NCBI GenBank assembly: GCA_902363375.1 | Contig: CABIZX010000001.1 | Coordinates: forward strand, 992,001 to 1,056,000 | Direction of reading: 5' to 3' | Length of the DNA stretch: 64,000 nt | DNA from: Clostridiaceae bacterium | GTDB lineage: Bacteria; Bacillota; Clostridia; Clostridiales; Clostridiaceae | Shown here: positions 51,376-60,774 of the stretch, piece by piece | Layout: every line of letters starts with the position of its first letter | Numbering within the stretch: position 1 is the stretch's first letter | Translations under genes and position numbers: made by a program | The notes under the pieces: generated by a model | What the model saw: only the letters and a program-made list of their open reading frames with translations | Database searches by the model: none | Told to the model about the DNA's origin: nothing

Positions 51376-52923
51376 TTACCTTAAGAGCTCCTCCATATTC
51401 CAAACTTTAGTTACTAAATCCTTATAGAAATCAGCTTCATGACAAACTAATAGGAAGGTACCTTTAAAATCCATAAGAGCTCTTTTTAACTCGGCTTTAG
51501 ATATAGCATCTAAGTGGTTGGTAGGTTCATCAAGTAAAAGCCAATTAGTAGGTGTTAAGGTCAATTTACAGAGTCTAACTTTAGCTTGTTCTCCTCCACT
51601 TAAAGTTTTGAGTTTTTGATTCATATGGTCATTTTTTATTCCACAACGACCAAGAGCAGCTCTTATTTCACTTTGAGATTTATTTGGAAAGGCATCCCAT
51701 ACTTCTTCCAGGGGAGTGTTATCAGAGCCATGAACCTGCTGTTCAAAATAAGCAGGATACAAATAATCTCCAAACTTTATATCACCATTTATTGGAGGAA
51801 TTACTCCCATTATGGTTTTTAACAAGGTAGATTTACCTATACCATTACACCCTGTAATAGCAATTTTGTCACCACGTTTTAAATAAAGATTAAGATTTCT
51901 TATAAGAGAAAAATTATAACCAATGCCTAAATTAAAGCTTTCCATTACAAGGGAAGTAGAAGTCCTTGTTAAGCTAAAGGAAAAGCTGGGTTTCGGAGAA
52001 ACTATTTTGGGTTTCTCTAGTCTTTCGATTTTATCAAGGGCCTTTTGTCTGCCTTTAGCCATTTTAGCTGTGGAAGCACGGACTTTATTTTTATCAATGA
52101 AAGTCTGAAGTTTTTGTATTTCTTTCTGTTGAGCAGTGTATTCAGCAATATATCTTTTTCGCTCCTCATCCTGTAACTTTAAAAAGTTATCATAGTTTCC
52201 TGGATATCTTTTTATAGTAGCAAACTCTAAATTAAGGATTACATTGGTAATCTTATTTAAAAAGCTAGTGTCATGAGATATAACTACAAAAGCATTTTTA
52301 TACTCCCGTAGATATTTAGACAACCATTCAATATGCTCTTTATCTAAATAGTTAGTTGGCTCATCTAAAAGTAATACGTCAGGTGCTTCAAGTAGCAGCT
52401 TTGCTAACATAACTTTAGTTTTCTGACCACCACTTAGTTTTTTAAAAAGAGTACCCATACCAAGAGCAGTTATACCAAGCCCTTTAGACATAGTTTCAAT
52501 ATGCTTTTCAATGTTATAAAATTCACTAGAATCTAGTTTATCTTGAAGATGACCTAATTTATTAATTAATTTATCATAGTCATCTACATTTCCAGTAGAT
52601 AACTCATTACTTACAGATAAAATTTTTTCTTCTATAAGATATAGTGGTTTAAAGGCATCCTTTAATATTTCTTTTATAGTAAAGTTTTCATCTATATCAG
52701 ATTTTTGTTTAAGATATCCAATTTTACATGAAGAAGATTTAGTAAAATTACCTTCATCACAAATTAATTTTTCAGTTAAGATGTTAAATAAAGTAGTTTT
52801 CCCAGCTCCGTTAACACCGATTAAACCAGCGTGTTCACCCTTTAATAATCTAAGGGACATGTTTCTAAAAATAGTTTTATCTCCAAAACTAAAACTTATA
52901 TTTTCAATATTTAATATACTCAT
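51376..52923 (-). CDS. ABC-F family ribosome-protection-type ATPase
   Basis: 515 aa with two ABC domains and no membrane part. Domain 1 has Walker A GVNGAGKTT (36-44), LSGGQKTKV and LLLDEPTNYLD. The linker (EERKRYIAEYTAQQKEIQKL to ALDKIERLEKPK) is the P-site tRNA interaction motif region. Domain 2 has GCNGIGKST, LSGGEQAKVR and LLLDEPTNHLD. ABC-F proteins act at the ribosomal E site and either relieve stalled translation or displace antibiotics. A terminator-type attenuator and a short leader ORF upstream are typical of antibiotic-inducible members such as VmlR or CplR. Subfamily assignment is not certain. Confidence 0.9.
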   Translation of the reverse strand: MSILNIENISFSFGDKTIFRNMSLRLLKGEHAGLIGVNGAGKTTLFNILTEKLICDEGNFTKSSSCKIGYLKQKSDIDENFTIKEILKDAFKPLYLIEEKILSVSNELSTGNVDDYDKLINKLGHLQDKLDSSEFYNIEKHIETMSKGLGITALGMGTLFKKLSGGQKTKVMLAKLLLEAPDVLLLDEPTNYLDKEHIEWLSKYLREYKNAFVVISHDTSFLNKITNVILNLEFATIKRYPGNYDNFLKLQDEERKRYIAEYTAQQKEIQKLQTFIDKNKVRASTAKMAKGRQKALDKIERLEKPKIVSPKPSFSFSLTRTSTSLVMESFNLGIGYNFSLIRNLNLYLKRGDKIAITGCNGIGKSTLLKTIMGVIPPINGDIKFGDYLYPAYFEQQVHGSDNTPLEEVWDAFPNKSQSEIRAALGRCGIKNDHMNQKLKTLSGGEQAKVRLCKLTLTPTNWLLLDEPTNHLDAISKAELKRALMDFKGTFLLVCHEADFYKDLVTKVWNMEELLR

Positions 52924-52942
52924 GTTTATATACCTCCGTAAA

Positions 52943-52973
52943 ACAAAAAAGGAAAGAGGCAGCCTCTTTCCTT
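52943..52973 (-). promoter_or_regulatory. Intrinsic terminator in the ABC-F leader (attenuator)
   Basis: On the minus strand AAGGAAAGAGG pairs perfectly with CCTCTTTCCTT around CTG and is followed by TTTTTTGTTTT, ending about 20 nt before the ABC-F start. A terminator between leader and gene indicates regulated read-through. Confidence 0.88.
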
Positions 52974-53193
52974 AAATCTCATTAAAATTAATGCAGTAAA
53001 AGTTATATTCTAAATTATTATTATAGTAATTATAAAACTATAATAATAAAAAGTTAAATTGATTTACTATATATAAAGTCCAGCAAATATCATTTAAGCT
53101 TTTAAGTAATTTAGAATATCATAAAAGAGTCTTATCCTGTAAAAGGTAATCTATTCAAATGTTCAGGTAAAAAAGGGCGCAGTTATCCCGTTA

Positions 53194-53232
53194 TTAACCT
53201 AAAACACTTACAAGAACTACCATTTTACACAA
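53194..53232 (-). CDS. Candidate leader peptide of the ABC-F gene
   Basis: On the minus strand AAGGAG (53245-53240) is 7 nt before a TTG that reads MCKMVVLVSVLG and stops at 53194. It lies about 220 nt before the attenuator. Ribosome stalling here by an antibiotic could alter leader folding. Coding is inferred from the ribosome site alone. Confidence 0.5.
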   Translation of the reverse strand: MCKMVVLVSVLG

Positions 53233-53572
53233 TTCGACTCTCCTTCTTTCTTTGCATTAATTTATCTTAAATATAATAATATTCAATATATTTATTATTA
53301 CATATATACATGATTATTATACCACTATGGCTAAAAAAGTAAATACAGTAATAAATTATTTTGGGGAATATTTACTTTATTTGCAAAGTATGATTAAATG
53401 GAAGAGAAATTAACTAGAGGTTCTATTTAAGATGAAATAGATATATAAAGATATAACCTATCAATTGTCATAGTTATATTATCAAGAAGAAGGGTTCTAA
53501 TTCTTGAGGTTTTAGTATAGCTTTAATCATACTATTCAAATATAAAAACATTGAAAGTACTATGGGTATAGC

Positions 53573-53612
53573 AACTATTTAACTTTCTAAAATTTTAAAA
53601 AGTTAAATAGTT
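53573..53612. repeat. 14-bp perfect inverted repeat
   Basis: AACTATTTAACTTT (53573-53586) and AAAGTTAAATAGTT (53599-53612) with a 12-nt loop. It stands in the 480-bp gap between the ABC-F leader and the TIM-barrel gene. No T-run follows on either side. The rest of 53281-53717 has no recognisable gene. Confidence 0.75.
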
Positions 53613-53717
53613 AAATAGATTAATATGCAAATATTTAAAATTTTAACTTTTTGTATAGGCTCATATGAAAATAGATACATATGGATATATACAAAAAATA
53701 AGTAGGAAGGGGATATT

Positions 53718-54554
53718 ATGAAGCATAAGTTAGGAATGTCAGGAAGTACTATTTTTTCAGAACCTAAACTATATTCAGAACTATTTATAGATGGTATTAA
53801 TCATATTGAGATTGGAGAATTTAAGGATGAATCCGCAGTAGAGGAATTCCTCAGGATAAATAAAGAGAAGGGTACTACTTTTGGAATCCACTCTCCACTG
53901 TTACGAAGTGGAAGTAAATATGATTTGCTTGAGAAGGTTCGGTATGAGCCTAGTGATGCGTGGGATATGTTAGAAAAAGAAGCAGAAAAGATGGCCGGAT
54001 TAGGAGCAAAGTATATTTTAGTTCACTTTCCTTATTTCAAGGAAGAAGTAGATTTTAATGCAGATGAATTAATAGAAGAGGGATTAAAAAAATTATTATA
54101 TATACAAGAGAAGTACTCAATTAAATTAATTTGTGAGCCTAAGCTTGGATTAAATCGTTCAGGAGTAGGTATAGAGTATCTTAATAAATTTCCTTTAGAT
54201 GTATGGGGAAAATACAATCTAGGACTATGTATAGATATAGGAGATTATATTATTGCTACGGAAGATAAGATTTTAAATTATATAGAAAAATGGAAAAAAT
54301 TCATATGTGAAGTTCATTTACACAATATTTTTTATTCTGAAGATGAATATATTTGGACACCAGTTCATCCAAGTCAAGAGCAGGAGGATTCCTCCTATAA
54401 AGTTAAACATATAATTGAAGCTTTAGCAAATTGTAATGATGTAACTTTTATTTTTGAACATACTCCTGAGACTAATCCTAGTAAGGAATTTGTCAGTGAG
54501 GGAATAGAGTGGGTAGCAAAACTTATAGACAATACTCATTGTAGTCATGAATAA
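53718..54554 (+). CDS. Xylose isomerase-like TIM-barrel protein
   Basis: 278 aa of the AP endonuclease 2 / sugar isomerase superfamily. Strand-end residues typical of metal binding are visible: GIHSPLLRS, YILVHFPYF, LICEPKLGLNRSG, LGLCIDIGDYIIA, EVHLHNI and FIFEHTPET. Members are sugar-phosphate isomerases or epimerases, or endonuclease IV-like. The short size and missing canonical endonuclease motifs favour an isomerase. AGGAAGGGG precedes the ATG. No neighbour defines a pathway. Confidence 0.85.
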   Translation: MKHKLGMSGSTIFSEPKLYSELFIDGINHIEIGEFKDESAVEEFLRINKEKGTTFGIHSPLLRSGSKYDLLEKVRYEPSDAWDMLEKEAEKMAGLGAKYILVHFPYFKEEVDFNADELIEEGLKKLLYIQEKYSIKLICEPKLGLNRSGVGIEYLNKFPLDVWGKYNLGLCIDIGDYIIATEDKILNYIEKWKKFICEVHLHNIFYSEDEYIWTPVHPSQEQEDSSYKVKHIIEALANCNDVTFIFEHTPETNPSKEFVSEGIEWVAKLIDNTHCSHE

Positions 54555-54706
54555 GTACTATTAGGAAGATTGTATAAATTAGTAAAAAAACTAGAATAGC
54601 ATAATTGTACTATAGAGTAAGCATCTAAAGCCTTAATTAATTGTCCCAATAATAATATAATAAAGTAAAGAAATTCAAATGAAAATTTCATGAAAGAGGG
54701 ATAATT

Positions 54707-55300
54707 ATGAAAAACTTAACATTAAGAGATGCAACGGAGGTGGATGCCCCCATTATCGCTGGTCTTATATATGATACAGAGGAAATTCCAGATCATATTT
54801 GGGGCCAGGGCACTAAAGAAGAGATTTTGAATAGGATTCAGTGGTTAGTATTAAGCAAAGAGTCTAGATATTCCTATCTAAATATAAAGGTATCAGAATT
54901 AAATGGAAAAACCTGTGGAGCTATAATTCTTTTGAATAGTGAAGAAATATCTAAGCTAGATACAAAAACTAGTTTAAAATTACTTCATATGATTAAAGGG
55001 ATTAAAGGAAAAGTAAAATTTATAAGAGACTTCATTCTAGGAATGTACTTAAAAGAGGGTGGAGATAAAGAGTTATATATAGCAAACTTAGCTACTACTA
55101 AAGAAGTTAGAGGTCTTGGAATCGGAAAAGAGCTAATGAAGTTAGCAGAAAATGTAGCTAAAGAAAATGGTTATAAGGGATGTTCATTATTAGCTAAAGA
55201 TGAAAAGGTAAGAAAGTTCTATGAAAAGTTGGATTATAAATTCGAAAAACAGGAGAAATACTTTTCTCAATATCTATATAGGATGGTGAAAATGGTTTAA
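54707..55300 (+). CDS. GNAT family N-acetyltransferase
   Basis: 197 aa. Motif A (LYIANLATTKEVRGLGIGKELMKLAENVA) carries the R-x-x-G-x-G/A acetyl-CoA loop (RGLGIGKEL), and YKGCSLLAKDEKVRKFYEKLDYKF is motif B. It is cytoplasmic; the acceptor is unknown. AAAGAGGG precedes the ATG. It converges on alr across a shared terminator. Confidence 0.88.
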   Translation: MKNLTLRDATEVDAPIIAGLIYDTEEIPDHIWGQGTKEEILNRIQWLVLSKESRYSYLNIKVSELNGKTCGAIILLNSEEISKLDTKTSLKLLHMIKGIKGKVKFIRDFILGMYLKEGGDKELYIANLATTKEVRGLGIGKELMKLAENVAKENGYKGCSLLAKDEKVRKFYEKLDYKFEKQEKYFSQYLYRMVKMV

Positions 55301-55347
55301 TATAATATATTAGAATTATAAGGACTAAAGTTCCATGATATATATAT

Positions 55348-55383
55348 AAAAGTCTTACTACCTTTGAGTAGCAAGACTTTTTT
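55348..55383. terminator. Terminator between GNAT and alr genes
   Basis: AAAAGTCTTACTAC (55348-55361) pairs with GTAGCAAGACTTTT (55368-55381) with one mismatch, then TT. The stem lies between convergent genes. Confidence 0.88.
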
Positions 55384-55387
55384 AGAG

Positions 55388-56548
55388 TTATTTATTATTT
55401 CTTACTTTAATTATTTCTTTATTTTTAATGTATACCCTAGGAACTCTAGAATTAAGCATACAAAGAATTTCGTAGTTAATAGTGCCTAAGACTTCAGCCA
55501 TATCATCAGCGTTAAATTTTAAACTTTCCGTTTCTCCTAAAAGGATAACTTCATCCCCAGTTTTTACATTTTCTATATCAGTTACATCAATCATGCACTG
55601 ATCCATGCAAATTCTACCTAAAATTTTAGCAAACTTACCATTTACAATTATCTTAGCATTCTCAGCTAAAGCTCTAGGATAACCATCACCATAGCCAATA
55701 GGAATGGTAGCCACAATAGTTTTTTTATAAGTCTTAAAAGTTTTACCATAACCTATATACATACCTTCATCAAGTTCTTTTACATGAGCTATTTTTGCCT
55801 TTAAAGTCAGAGCTGGTTTTATTGAAAGATTATTCTTTAAAACTTCATTGGAAGGATAATATCCATAGAGTATAATACCTGGTCTTACTGCATTTAGATA
55901 GGTTTCAGGCATATCTATAATCGCTCCACTATTTGAAAGATGTTTTAAAGGAATATCTATTCCATGAGATTTTAAATCATCTATAACTTTTTTAAATTTT
56001 AAAAATTGTTCTTTAGTATAAGATTTATCTTTTTCATCGGAAGTGGAGAAATGCGAAAATATCCCAACTACTTCTAAACCTTTTAAATCACAAATTTCAT
56101 TTATAATTTTTACTGTTTCATCATTAGGAAGAAATCCTATTCTACCCATACCAGTATCTATTGCAATATGAATTTTAGCTCTTTTATTGAGGCTTAGGGC
56201 TATTTCTGATAATTCCTTTGCATAATCTAGATCATATACTGTTTGCTCAATGTTATACCTAATTAAGTCTTCTCCTAAATATGTAGGAGTATAACCTAAA
56301 ATAACTATGGGAGCTTCAATATTATTTTCTCTAAGCTCTATTCCTTCTGTAAGCATGGCAACTGCAAGTCTAGAGGCACCATTTTCTAAAAGGGTTGGAA
56401 CTACATCTACAGCTCCATGACCATAGCAATCTGCTTTAACTATGGCGATTAATTCTTTATCTCCAATTAAATTTTTTATATTTTTAATGTTATATGCTAT
56501 TGCATCTAAATCTATTTCAGCCCATACAGGTCTCATTATCTTTTCCAT
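55388..56548 (-). CDS. alr: Alanine racemase
   Basis: 386 aa PLP enzyme making D-Ala for peptidoglycan. The PLP lysine lies in [10 protein letters not shown] (K38; the usual sequence is KADAYGHG, here Ala to Cys), and the second catalytic Tyr is in [25 protein letters not shown] and [13 protein letters not shown] are also typical. GAGGTG is 5 nt before the ATG. The gene for a MocR-type regulator lies immediately upstream on the same strand, and ddl is 2.5 kb further, forming a D-alanine module. Confidence 0.95.
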   Translation of the reverse strand: MEKIMRPVWAEIDLDAIAYNIKNIKNLIGDKELIAIVKADCYGHGAVDVVPTLLENGASRLAVAMLTEGIELRENNIEAPIVILGYTPTYLGEDLIRYNIEQTVYDLDYAKELSEIALSLNKRAKIHIAIDTGMGRIGFLPNDETVKIINEICDLKGLEVVGIFSHFSTSDEKDKSYTKEQFLKFKKVIDDLKSHGIDIPLKHLSNSGAIIDMPETYLNAVRPGIILYGYYPSNEVLKNNLSIKPALTLKAKIAHVKELDEGMYIGYGKTFKTYKKTIVATIPIGYGDGYPRALAENAKIIVNGKFAKILGRICMDQCMIDVTDIENVKTGDEVILLGETESLKFNADDMAEVLGTINYEILCMLNSRVPRVYIKNKEIIKVRNNK

Positions 56549-56697
56549 TGTTACACCTCGTAATTTCTTTCATTATTTCTAGTAAGTCATTTTAGTTATT
56601 TTATGAAGAATTTACTTCGTTATATCAAGTAAAACTTACCTTATACTACTATTTTAATAATTATAAAGGAAATCACAAGAACCAGTGAAGGGAAAAA

Positions 56698-58161
56698 TCA
56701 TAGATAAGGTGGTTTACTTAGTTTTTTAATATTATCACCAATAATTTTTATACCTGTTTTTATATCCTCATCCCTTACTCTACCAAATCCTATTCTAAAG
56801 GTATCAAGACCTTCATCATTATCTTCATAGAATATATCTCCAGGCATAAAGAGAACATTATCTTTATAACATAGTTCTAAGAGCTGTCTTGCACTTATAT
56901 TATTTTTAAGTTTAATAAATATATGAAGCCCTCCTTCTCCTGTTACGTATTCATACGGTATATACTTATTTATCATTTCCATAACTAGGTTATATTTATC
57001 TCTATAGTATTTTCGTACATTCTTTACATATCTATTAAAGGCTCCACTTTTTAAATAGTAATAGAAGGAAGCTTGATCGAGAAAAGAAGAGTGAATTGTT
57101 CTACCTCTTTTTACACTTTCTAAGAGGTCTATTAATTCTTTACTGGCGAAAATCCAGCCAATTCTAAGACCAGGAAAGAGAATTTTTGACAGACTGCCTA
57201 TGTAGATTACACTATTTCCACTGCCACTTAAAGATGCTATAGGATCGATTGGCGAGCTAGAGTAAAGGAGTTCTTCATTAAATCCGTCTTCTATTATAGG
57301 AAGGGTATACTTTTTAAAAACATCATAGATTTCCTTCCTACGCTTAGTTTTAGTTACAATGCCTGTAGGATTATTATAAGAGGGAATTATATATCCAAAC
57401 TTAGGGTTGTATTTTTTTATGTTATTCTCTAAATCTATTAAATCCATGCCTTCATCATCCATTTTTACTTGAATAACTTTAACTCCGTGAGATTTCATAA
57501 TCTTTAAAGCCGTGTTGTGAGTTGGCTCCTCACAAAGTACTACATCTCCACTTTTAGTTAAAGAGCTTATGATAATATCAAAGGCTTCAGTAAAGCCGTT
57601 AGTAATTAATATATCTTTTTCATCAATATTTACTCTTTTTTCATTCATATATTGAAGAAAATACTCAATTAATGGGGCGTATCCCTTAGCATATCCATAA
57701 TTTAATAAGTTTTCTTCCTCGTATGTCCAAGCATCTAAGAGGGCTCGTTTAAAGTCATCTTTATTAAAAAGACTAGGTTCAGGAGCAATAGATTTAAAAG
57801 AAATCATATTTTTATTGTAAGGAAGTTCACTTTTTATAATATCTAGCTCTCTGAGAGTGCTAGAATAATCGTTAATCATGTTCTTGTAATCTACATTATA
57901 TTCTTCGTAGATATTTTTGATTTCCATTATAATAAAAGTACCTATACCTCTTTTAGTAGCTATTATACCTTTGCTTTCTAGCTCTTCATAGGCAGCAATT
58001 ACAGAATTTCTACTTATGTTTAAAAGCTTACTTGCTTCTCTAGTGGAAGGAAGTTTACTATCCTTTTTTAATTCACCTTTTTTAATTCCATCAATGATAT
58101 GTCTTTCTAGTTGAATATAAATAGGTTCATCCTTATTTATAGTAAGAGTAGAAAATATCAA
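56698..58161 (-). CDS. MocR/GabR-family PLP-dependent regulator
   Basis: 487 aa from TTG 58161, 6 nt after AGGTGGTG (a GTG at 58173 lies inside that site). Residues 1-75 are a GntR winged helix (PIYIQLERHIIDGIKKGELKK, KLPSTREASKLLNISRNSVIAAYEEL, RGIGTFI). The rest is an aminotransferase-like domain with the PLP lysine in YIGSLSKILFPGLRIGW and EEPTHNTA, IPSYNNPTGI motifs. MocR proteins bind PLP adducts and act as regulators. Adjacent alr and nearby ddl suggest control of D-alanine metabolism, as with DdlR; PdxR- or GabR-like roles are alternatives. Confidence 0.88.
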   Translation of the reverse strand: MIFSTLTINKDEPIYIQLERHIIDGIKKGELKKDSKLPSTREASKLLNISRNSVIAAYEELESKGIIATKRGIGTFIIMEIKNIYEEYNVDYKNMINDYSSTLRELDIIKSELPYNKNMISFKSIAPEPSLFNKDDFKRALLDAWTYEEENLLNYGYAKGYAPLIEYFLQYMNEKRVNIDEKDILITNGFTEAFDIIISSLTKSGDVVLCEEPTHNTALKIMKSHGVKVIQVKMDDEGMDLIDLENNIKKYNPKFGYIIPSYNNPTGIVTKTKRRKEIYDVFKKYTLPIIEDGFNEELLYSSSPIDPIASLSGSGNSVIYIGSLSKILFPGLRIGWIFASKELIDLLESVKRGRTIHSSFLDQASFYYYLKSGAFNRYVKNVRKYYRDKYNLVMEMINKYIPYEYVTGEGGLHIFIKLKNNISARQLLELCYKDNVLFMPGDIFYEDNDEGLDTFRIGFGRVRDEDIKTGIKIIGDNIKKLSKPPYL

Positions 58162-58373
58162 TTTTAACACCACCTATTCTATCAATATTGAAATCATAAG
58201 ATAATTCTACAGAATATAGTAAAATAATATAAGATTGTATTGGGAAATTTAAAAGAAATTAATAAATCTATTACTTAAACCTAGTTTATTAGAAAAATAA
58301 GTTAGTTTCAATAGAAAATTTTGAGGGAGTGATGTAGAATATTAATAGAAATTTTGATGCTTAGGAGGAAATC

Positions 58374-58979
58374 ATGAATAGTTTAATTGCAGTAGTATTA
58401 TTAGTATTAATAGGAGGAGTTATTGGATGGGTGACTAATGTACTAGCTATAAAGTTAATGTTTAGACCTATAAATCCAATTAAAATTCCTATAATAAACT
58501 TCGAAATAGTGGGGCTAATTCCAAAAAGAAAAGATGAAATAGCGAGAAATATTGGTGAAGTAATAGCAAAAGAGCTATTATCAATTGATGATATAATTGA
58601 CAGTGCTATTACAGAAGAGGATAAGCTTGCATTTAGTCAGGCAGTTAAAAATAAGATAAGGAAGATACTGACTGAAAAAATGGATTTTATACCAGCTCCT
58701 TTTAGAATGATGGTACAAGGCCCCATTGATAACATTATAGAACAAGAAGTTGATGGAGCATTGCAGGATATAGAAGGAGATATAGTCAATCATATTAAGA
58801 ATAAAGTAGATATTGAAAAGTTAGTAGCAGAAAAAATAAATGAACTAGATTTACAAGAACTTGAGAGGATTATTATAAGTGTAGCAAAGAAAGAGTTAAA
58901 GCATATTGAGGTTTTAGGATTTATCTTAGGAGCAATAATTGGATTGCTACAGGGTATAATAGTTATGGTGATTAAATAG
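58374..58979 (+). CDS. DUF445 family membrane protein
   Basis: 201 aa. The N-terminal helix and conserved loop VVLLVLIGGVIGWVTNVLAIKLMFRPINP define DUF445, followed by a long helical soluble region (KRKDEIARNIGEVIAKEL) and a C-terminal helix (GFILGAIIGLLQGIIVMVI). The family has no firm function. TAGGAGG precedes the ATG. It is divergent from the MocR gene and convergent with ddl. Confidence 0.9.
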   Translation: MNSLIAVVLLVLIGGVIGWVTNVLAIKLMFRPINPIKIPIINFEIVGLIPKRKDEIARNIGEVIAKELLSIDDIIDSAITEEDKLAFSQAVKNKIRKILTEKMDFIPAPFRMMVQGPIDNIIEQEVDGALQDIEGDIVNHIKNKVDIEKLVAEKINELDLQELERIIISVAKKELKHIEVLGFILGAIIGLLQGIIVMVIK

Positions 58980-58984
58980 AAACA

Positions 58985-59089
58985 AAAAGGTCGTGAAAAT
59001 TGCAATATATTTCTTTGGTGGTGGAACAGTTTAAATAGTAAAACCATCTACATATAAAAGGAAGTTGCAGTGAAGTCACGACCTTTTAA
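58985..59089. terminator. Large structured terminator between DUF445 and ddl
   Basis: AAAAGGTCGTGA and TCACGACCTTTT form an outer 12-bp stem around 80 nt that can fold further (TTGCA with TGCAA-like, GGTGGT with ACCATC). T-runs exist on both strands. It is unusually large for a simple terminator. Confidence 0.75.
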
Positions 59090-59101
59090 TTTTAACTTAG
59101 A

Positions 59102-59995
59102 TTATTTTAAGGAGAGTTTAATTATCTTATCTAATAGGTTAGAATAACTAATGTTTGCAGCTTCTGCACTCTTAGGAAATAAAGAATTCCTAGTCATGCC
59201 AGGTAAGGTATTTAGCTCTAAAACATAGGGAATACCCTTGCTTACCATTATATCCACTCTAGCATAAGCTGTGCAATCAAAAATTCTATAACATTTTTCA
59301 GCTATTTCAATGATTTCTTTTTCAAGGTCTTTAGAAAGAATTGCTACATTTTCTATAGTATTTTTATTTTCGTATTTTGAATTATAATCAAAGAAGCTAC
59401 TTTGATGAAATATAGATAATATAGGAAGTGCCTTACCATCCAATAAGGGCACAGTATATTCACTGCCACTTATATATTCTTCTATTATTATTTCATTCCC
59501 ATATTTAAAACCTTCAAATATAGCTTTTTTTAGTTCTTCTCTACTGTAAACTAAGGAAATACCAATGCTGGAACCACCAGTATTAGGCTTAACTATCATA
59601 GGATATTTTAATTGTTCTATTTCTTTTAAATTTACATCTTCACGTTTATATATACTAATACCATTGGCTATAGGAATTCCTTCAGCTTTAAGAATTCGTT
59701 TTGACTGTTTTTTATTCATACAAAGGGCACTGGTTAAGGGATTACTTCCAGAGTAAGGAATTTTTAGACTTTCTAAAATGCTTTGAAGAGTTCCATCTTC
59801 ACCAAACTCACCATGAAGGGCTAAAAGAGCAAAATCTAAATCTTGTACTTTATTTATAATTTCATTTTTTGAATCTATAATTATAGGAACTACTTCATAT
59901 TTATCCTTGTTTAAATTATTAATCATTTCTTCTCCAGAGAGTAGAGAGACATTTCGTTCAAAGGAAATGCCACCCATTAATACACCAACTTTCAT
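59102..59995 (-). CDS. ddl: D-alanine--D-alanine ligase
   Basis: 297 aa ATP-grasp enzyme joining two D-Ala for cell-wall precursors. The ATG at 59995 follows AGGAGTG by 6 nt; a GTG at 60004 lies in that site. Motifs: GVLMGGISFERNVSLLSG, LHGEFGEDGTLQ, IVKPNTGGSSIGI, EEYISGSEYTV, YARVDIM and ELNTLPGMTRNSLFPKSAE. The Leu-x-Gly-type end (P-K-x-x-x-A) is of the VanA/Ddl normal D-Ala class. It converges on DUF445. Confidence 0.94.
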   Translation of the reverse strand: MKVGVLMGGISFERNVSLLSGEEMINNLNKDKYEVVPIIIDSKNEIINKVQDLDFALLALHGEFGEDGTLQSILESLKIPYSGSNPLTSALCMNKKQSKRILKAEGIPIANGISIYKREDVNLKEIEQLKYPMIVKPNTGGSSIGISLVYSREELKKAIFEGFKYGNEIIIEEYISGSEYTVPLLDGKALPILSIFHQSSFFDYNSKYENKNTIENVAILSKDLEKEIIEIAEKCYRIFDCTAYARVDIMVSKGIPYVLELNTLPGMTRNSLFPKSAEAANISYSNLLDKIIKLSLK

Positions 59996-60172
59996 ATATA
60001 TCACTCCTAAAAATTGTTTTACTTATACTATAATTCTATTTTTCATATAATGAATTTGAAAGTACCATGATAGGTGAAATTATTTTAAGGTGTGGTTCAT
60101 ATATCGTATGGAATATTATGGTGGGATGAGGTATAGTATGTGCATAATGGTAAATGAGATAAGGGGAGAAAA

Positions 60173-60621
60173 ATGAAGAAAAAAATATTTATTGGTGGAT
60201 TATTTATATTAGTTATAGGAATACTTTATATTATTTATCCTAGAGAGGGTACCTTTGAAGAGTTTGTTATTGATAAATCAGGAATAGATAAATATAATAG
60301 TGTATCTTTAATTTCTTTTGAAAATGTAGAAAACTCTCTCAATATTGGCACAGAGGATAAAACAAAGGAGCTTATAAATAATATAAAAGATATGAAAATT
60401 AAAGAAAATAGTTTTAAAAATAATTATAATATGAAGCACTTTATGAATATTACAGGACAATATAAGGAAGAAATGGCTACTTACCCTAGAAATATTGAAA
60501 TTGTTTGGAGTAATGAAAAGAATTTGTAGTAAGAATTAACAATGAAAAAAGATGGTATTGTAAAATAGTAGATAATAATTTTGATTTGAGTAAAATTAAA
60601 GAGTTATTTAAAAAATATTGA
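60173..60621 (+). pseudogene. Membrane-anchored hypothetical gene with a 1-nt frameshift
   Basis: The first frame (ATG 60173, after AAGGGGAG) encodes an N-terminal anchor (FIGGLFILVIGILYIIYP) and an external region, and stops at 60527-60529 after ATYPRNIEIVWSNEKN. In the +2-shifted frame the sequence continues VVRINNEKRWYCKIVDNNF and DLSKIKELFKKY to TGA 60619-60621. A lost T in the AATTTG run would explain it. It may be a real frameshift mutation, phase variation in a short run, or sequencing error. Confidence 0.65.
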
Positions 60622-60774
60622 TTAAATCTAAAATAGTTAATATATGCTTCTAGAATCCTTAGTATAATAATTAAGCAATTAAGAAATAACTAACAATAGG
60701 TATATTTAATATTGGGTTTAAACTTGTTATTTAATATAAGTTATAAAAACTAAGGAAAGGAAGCTTAATAATAT

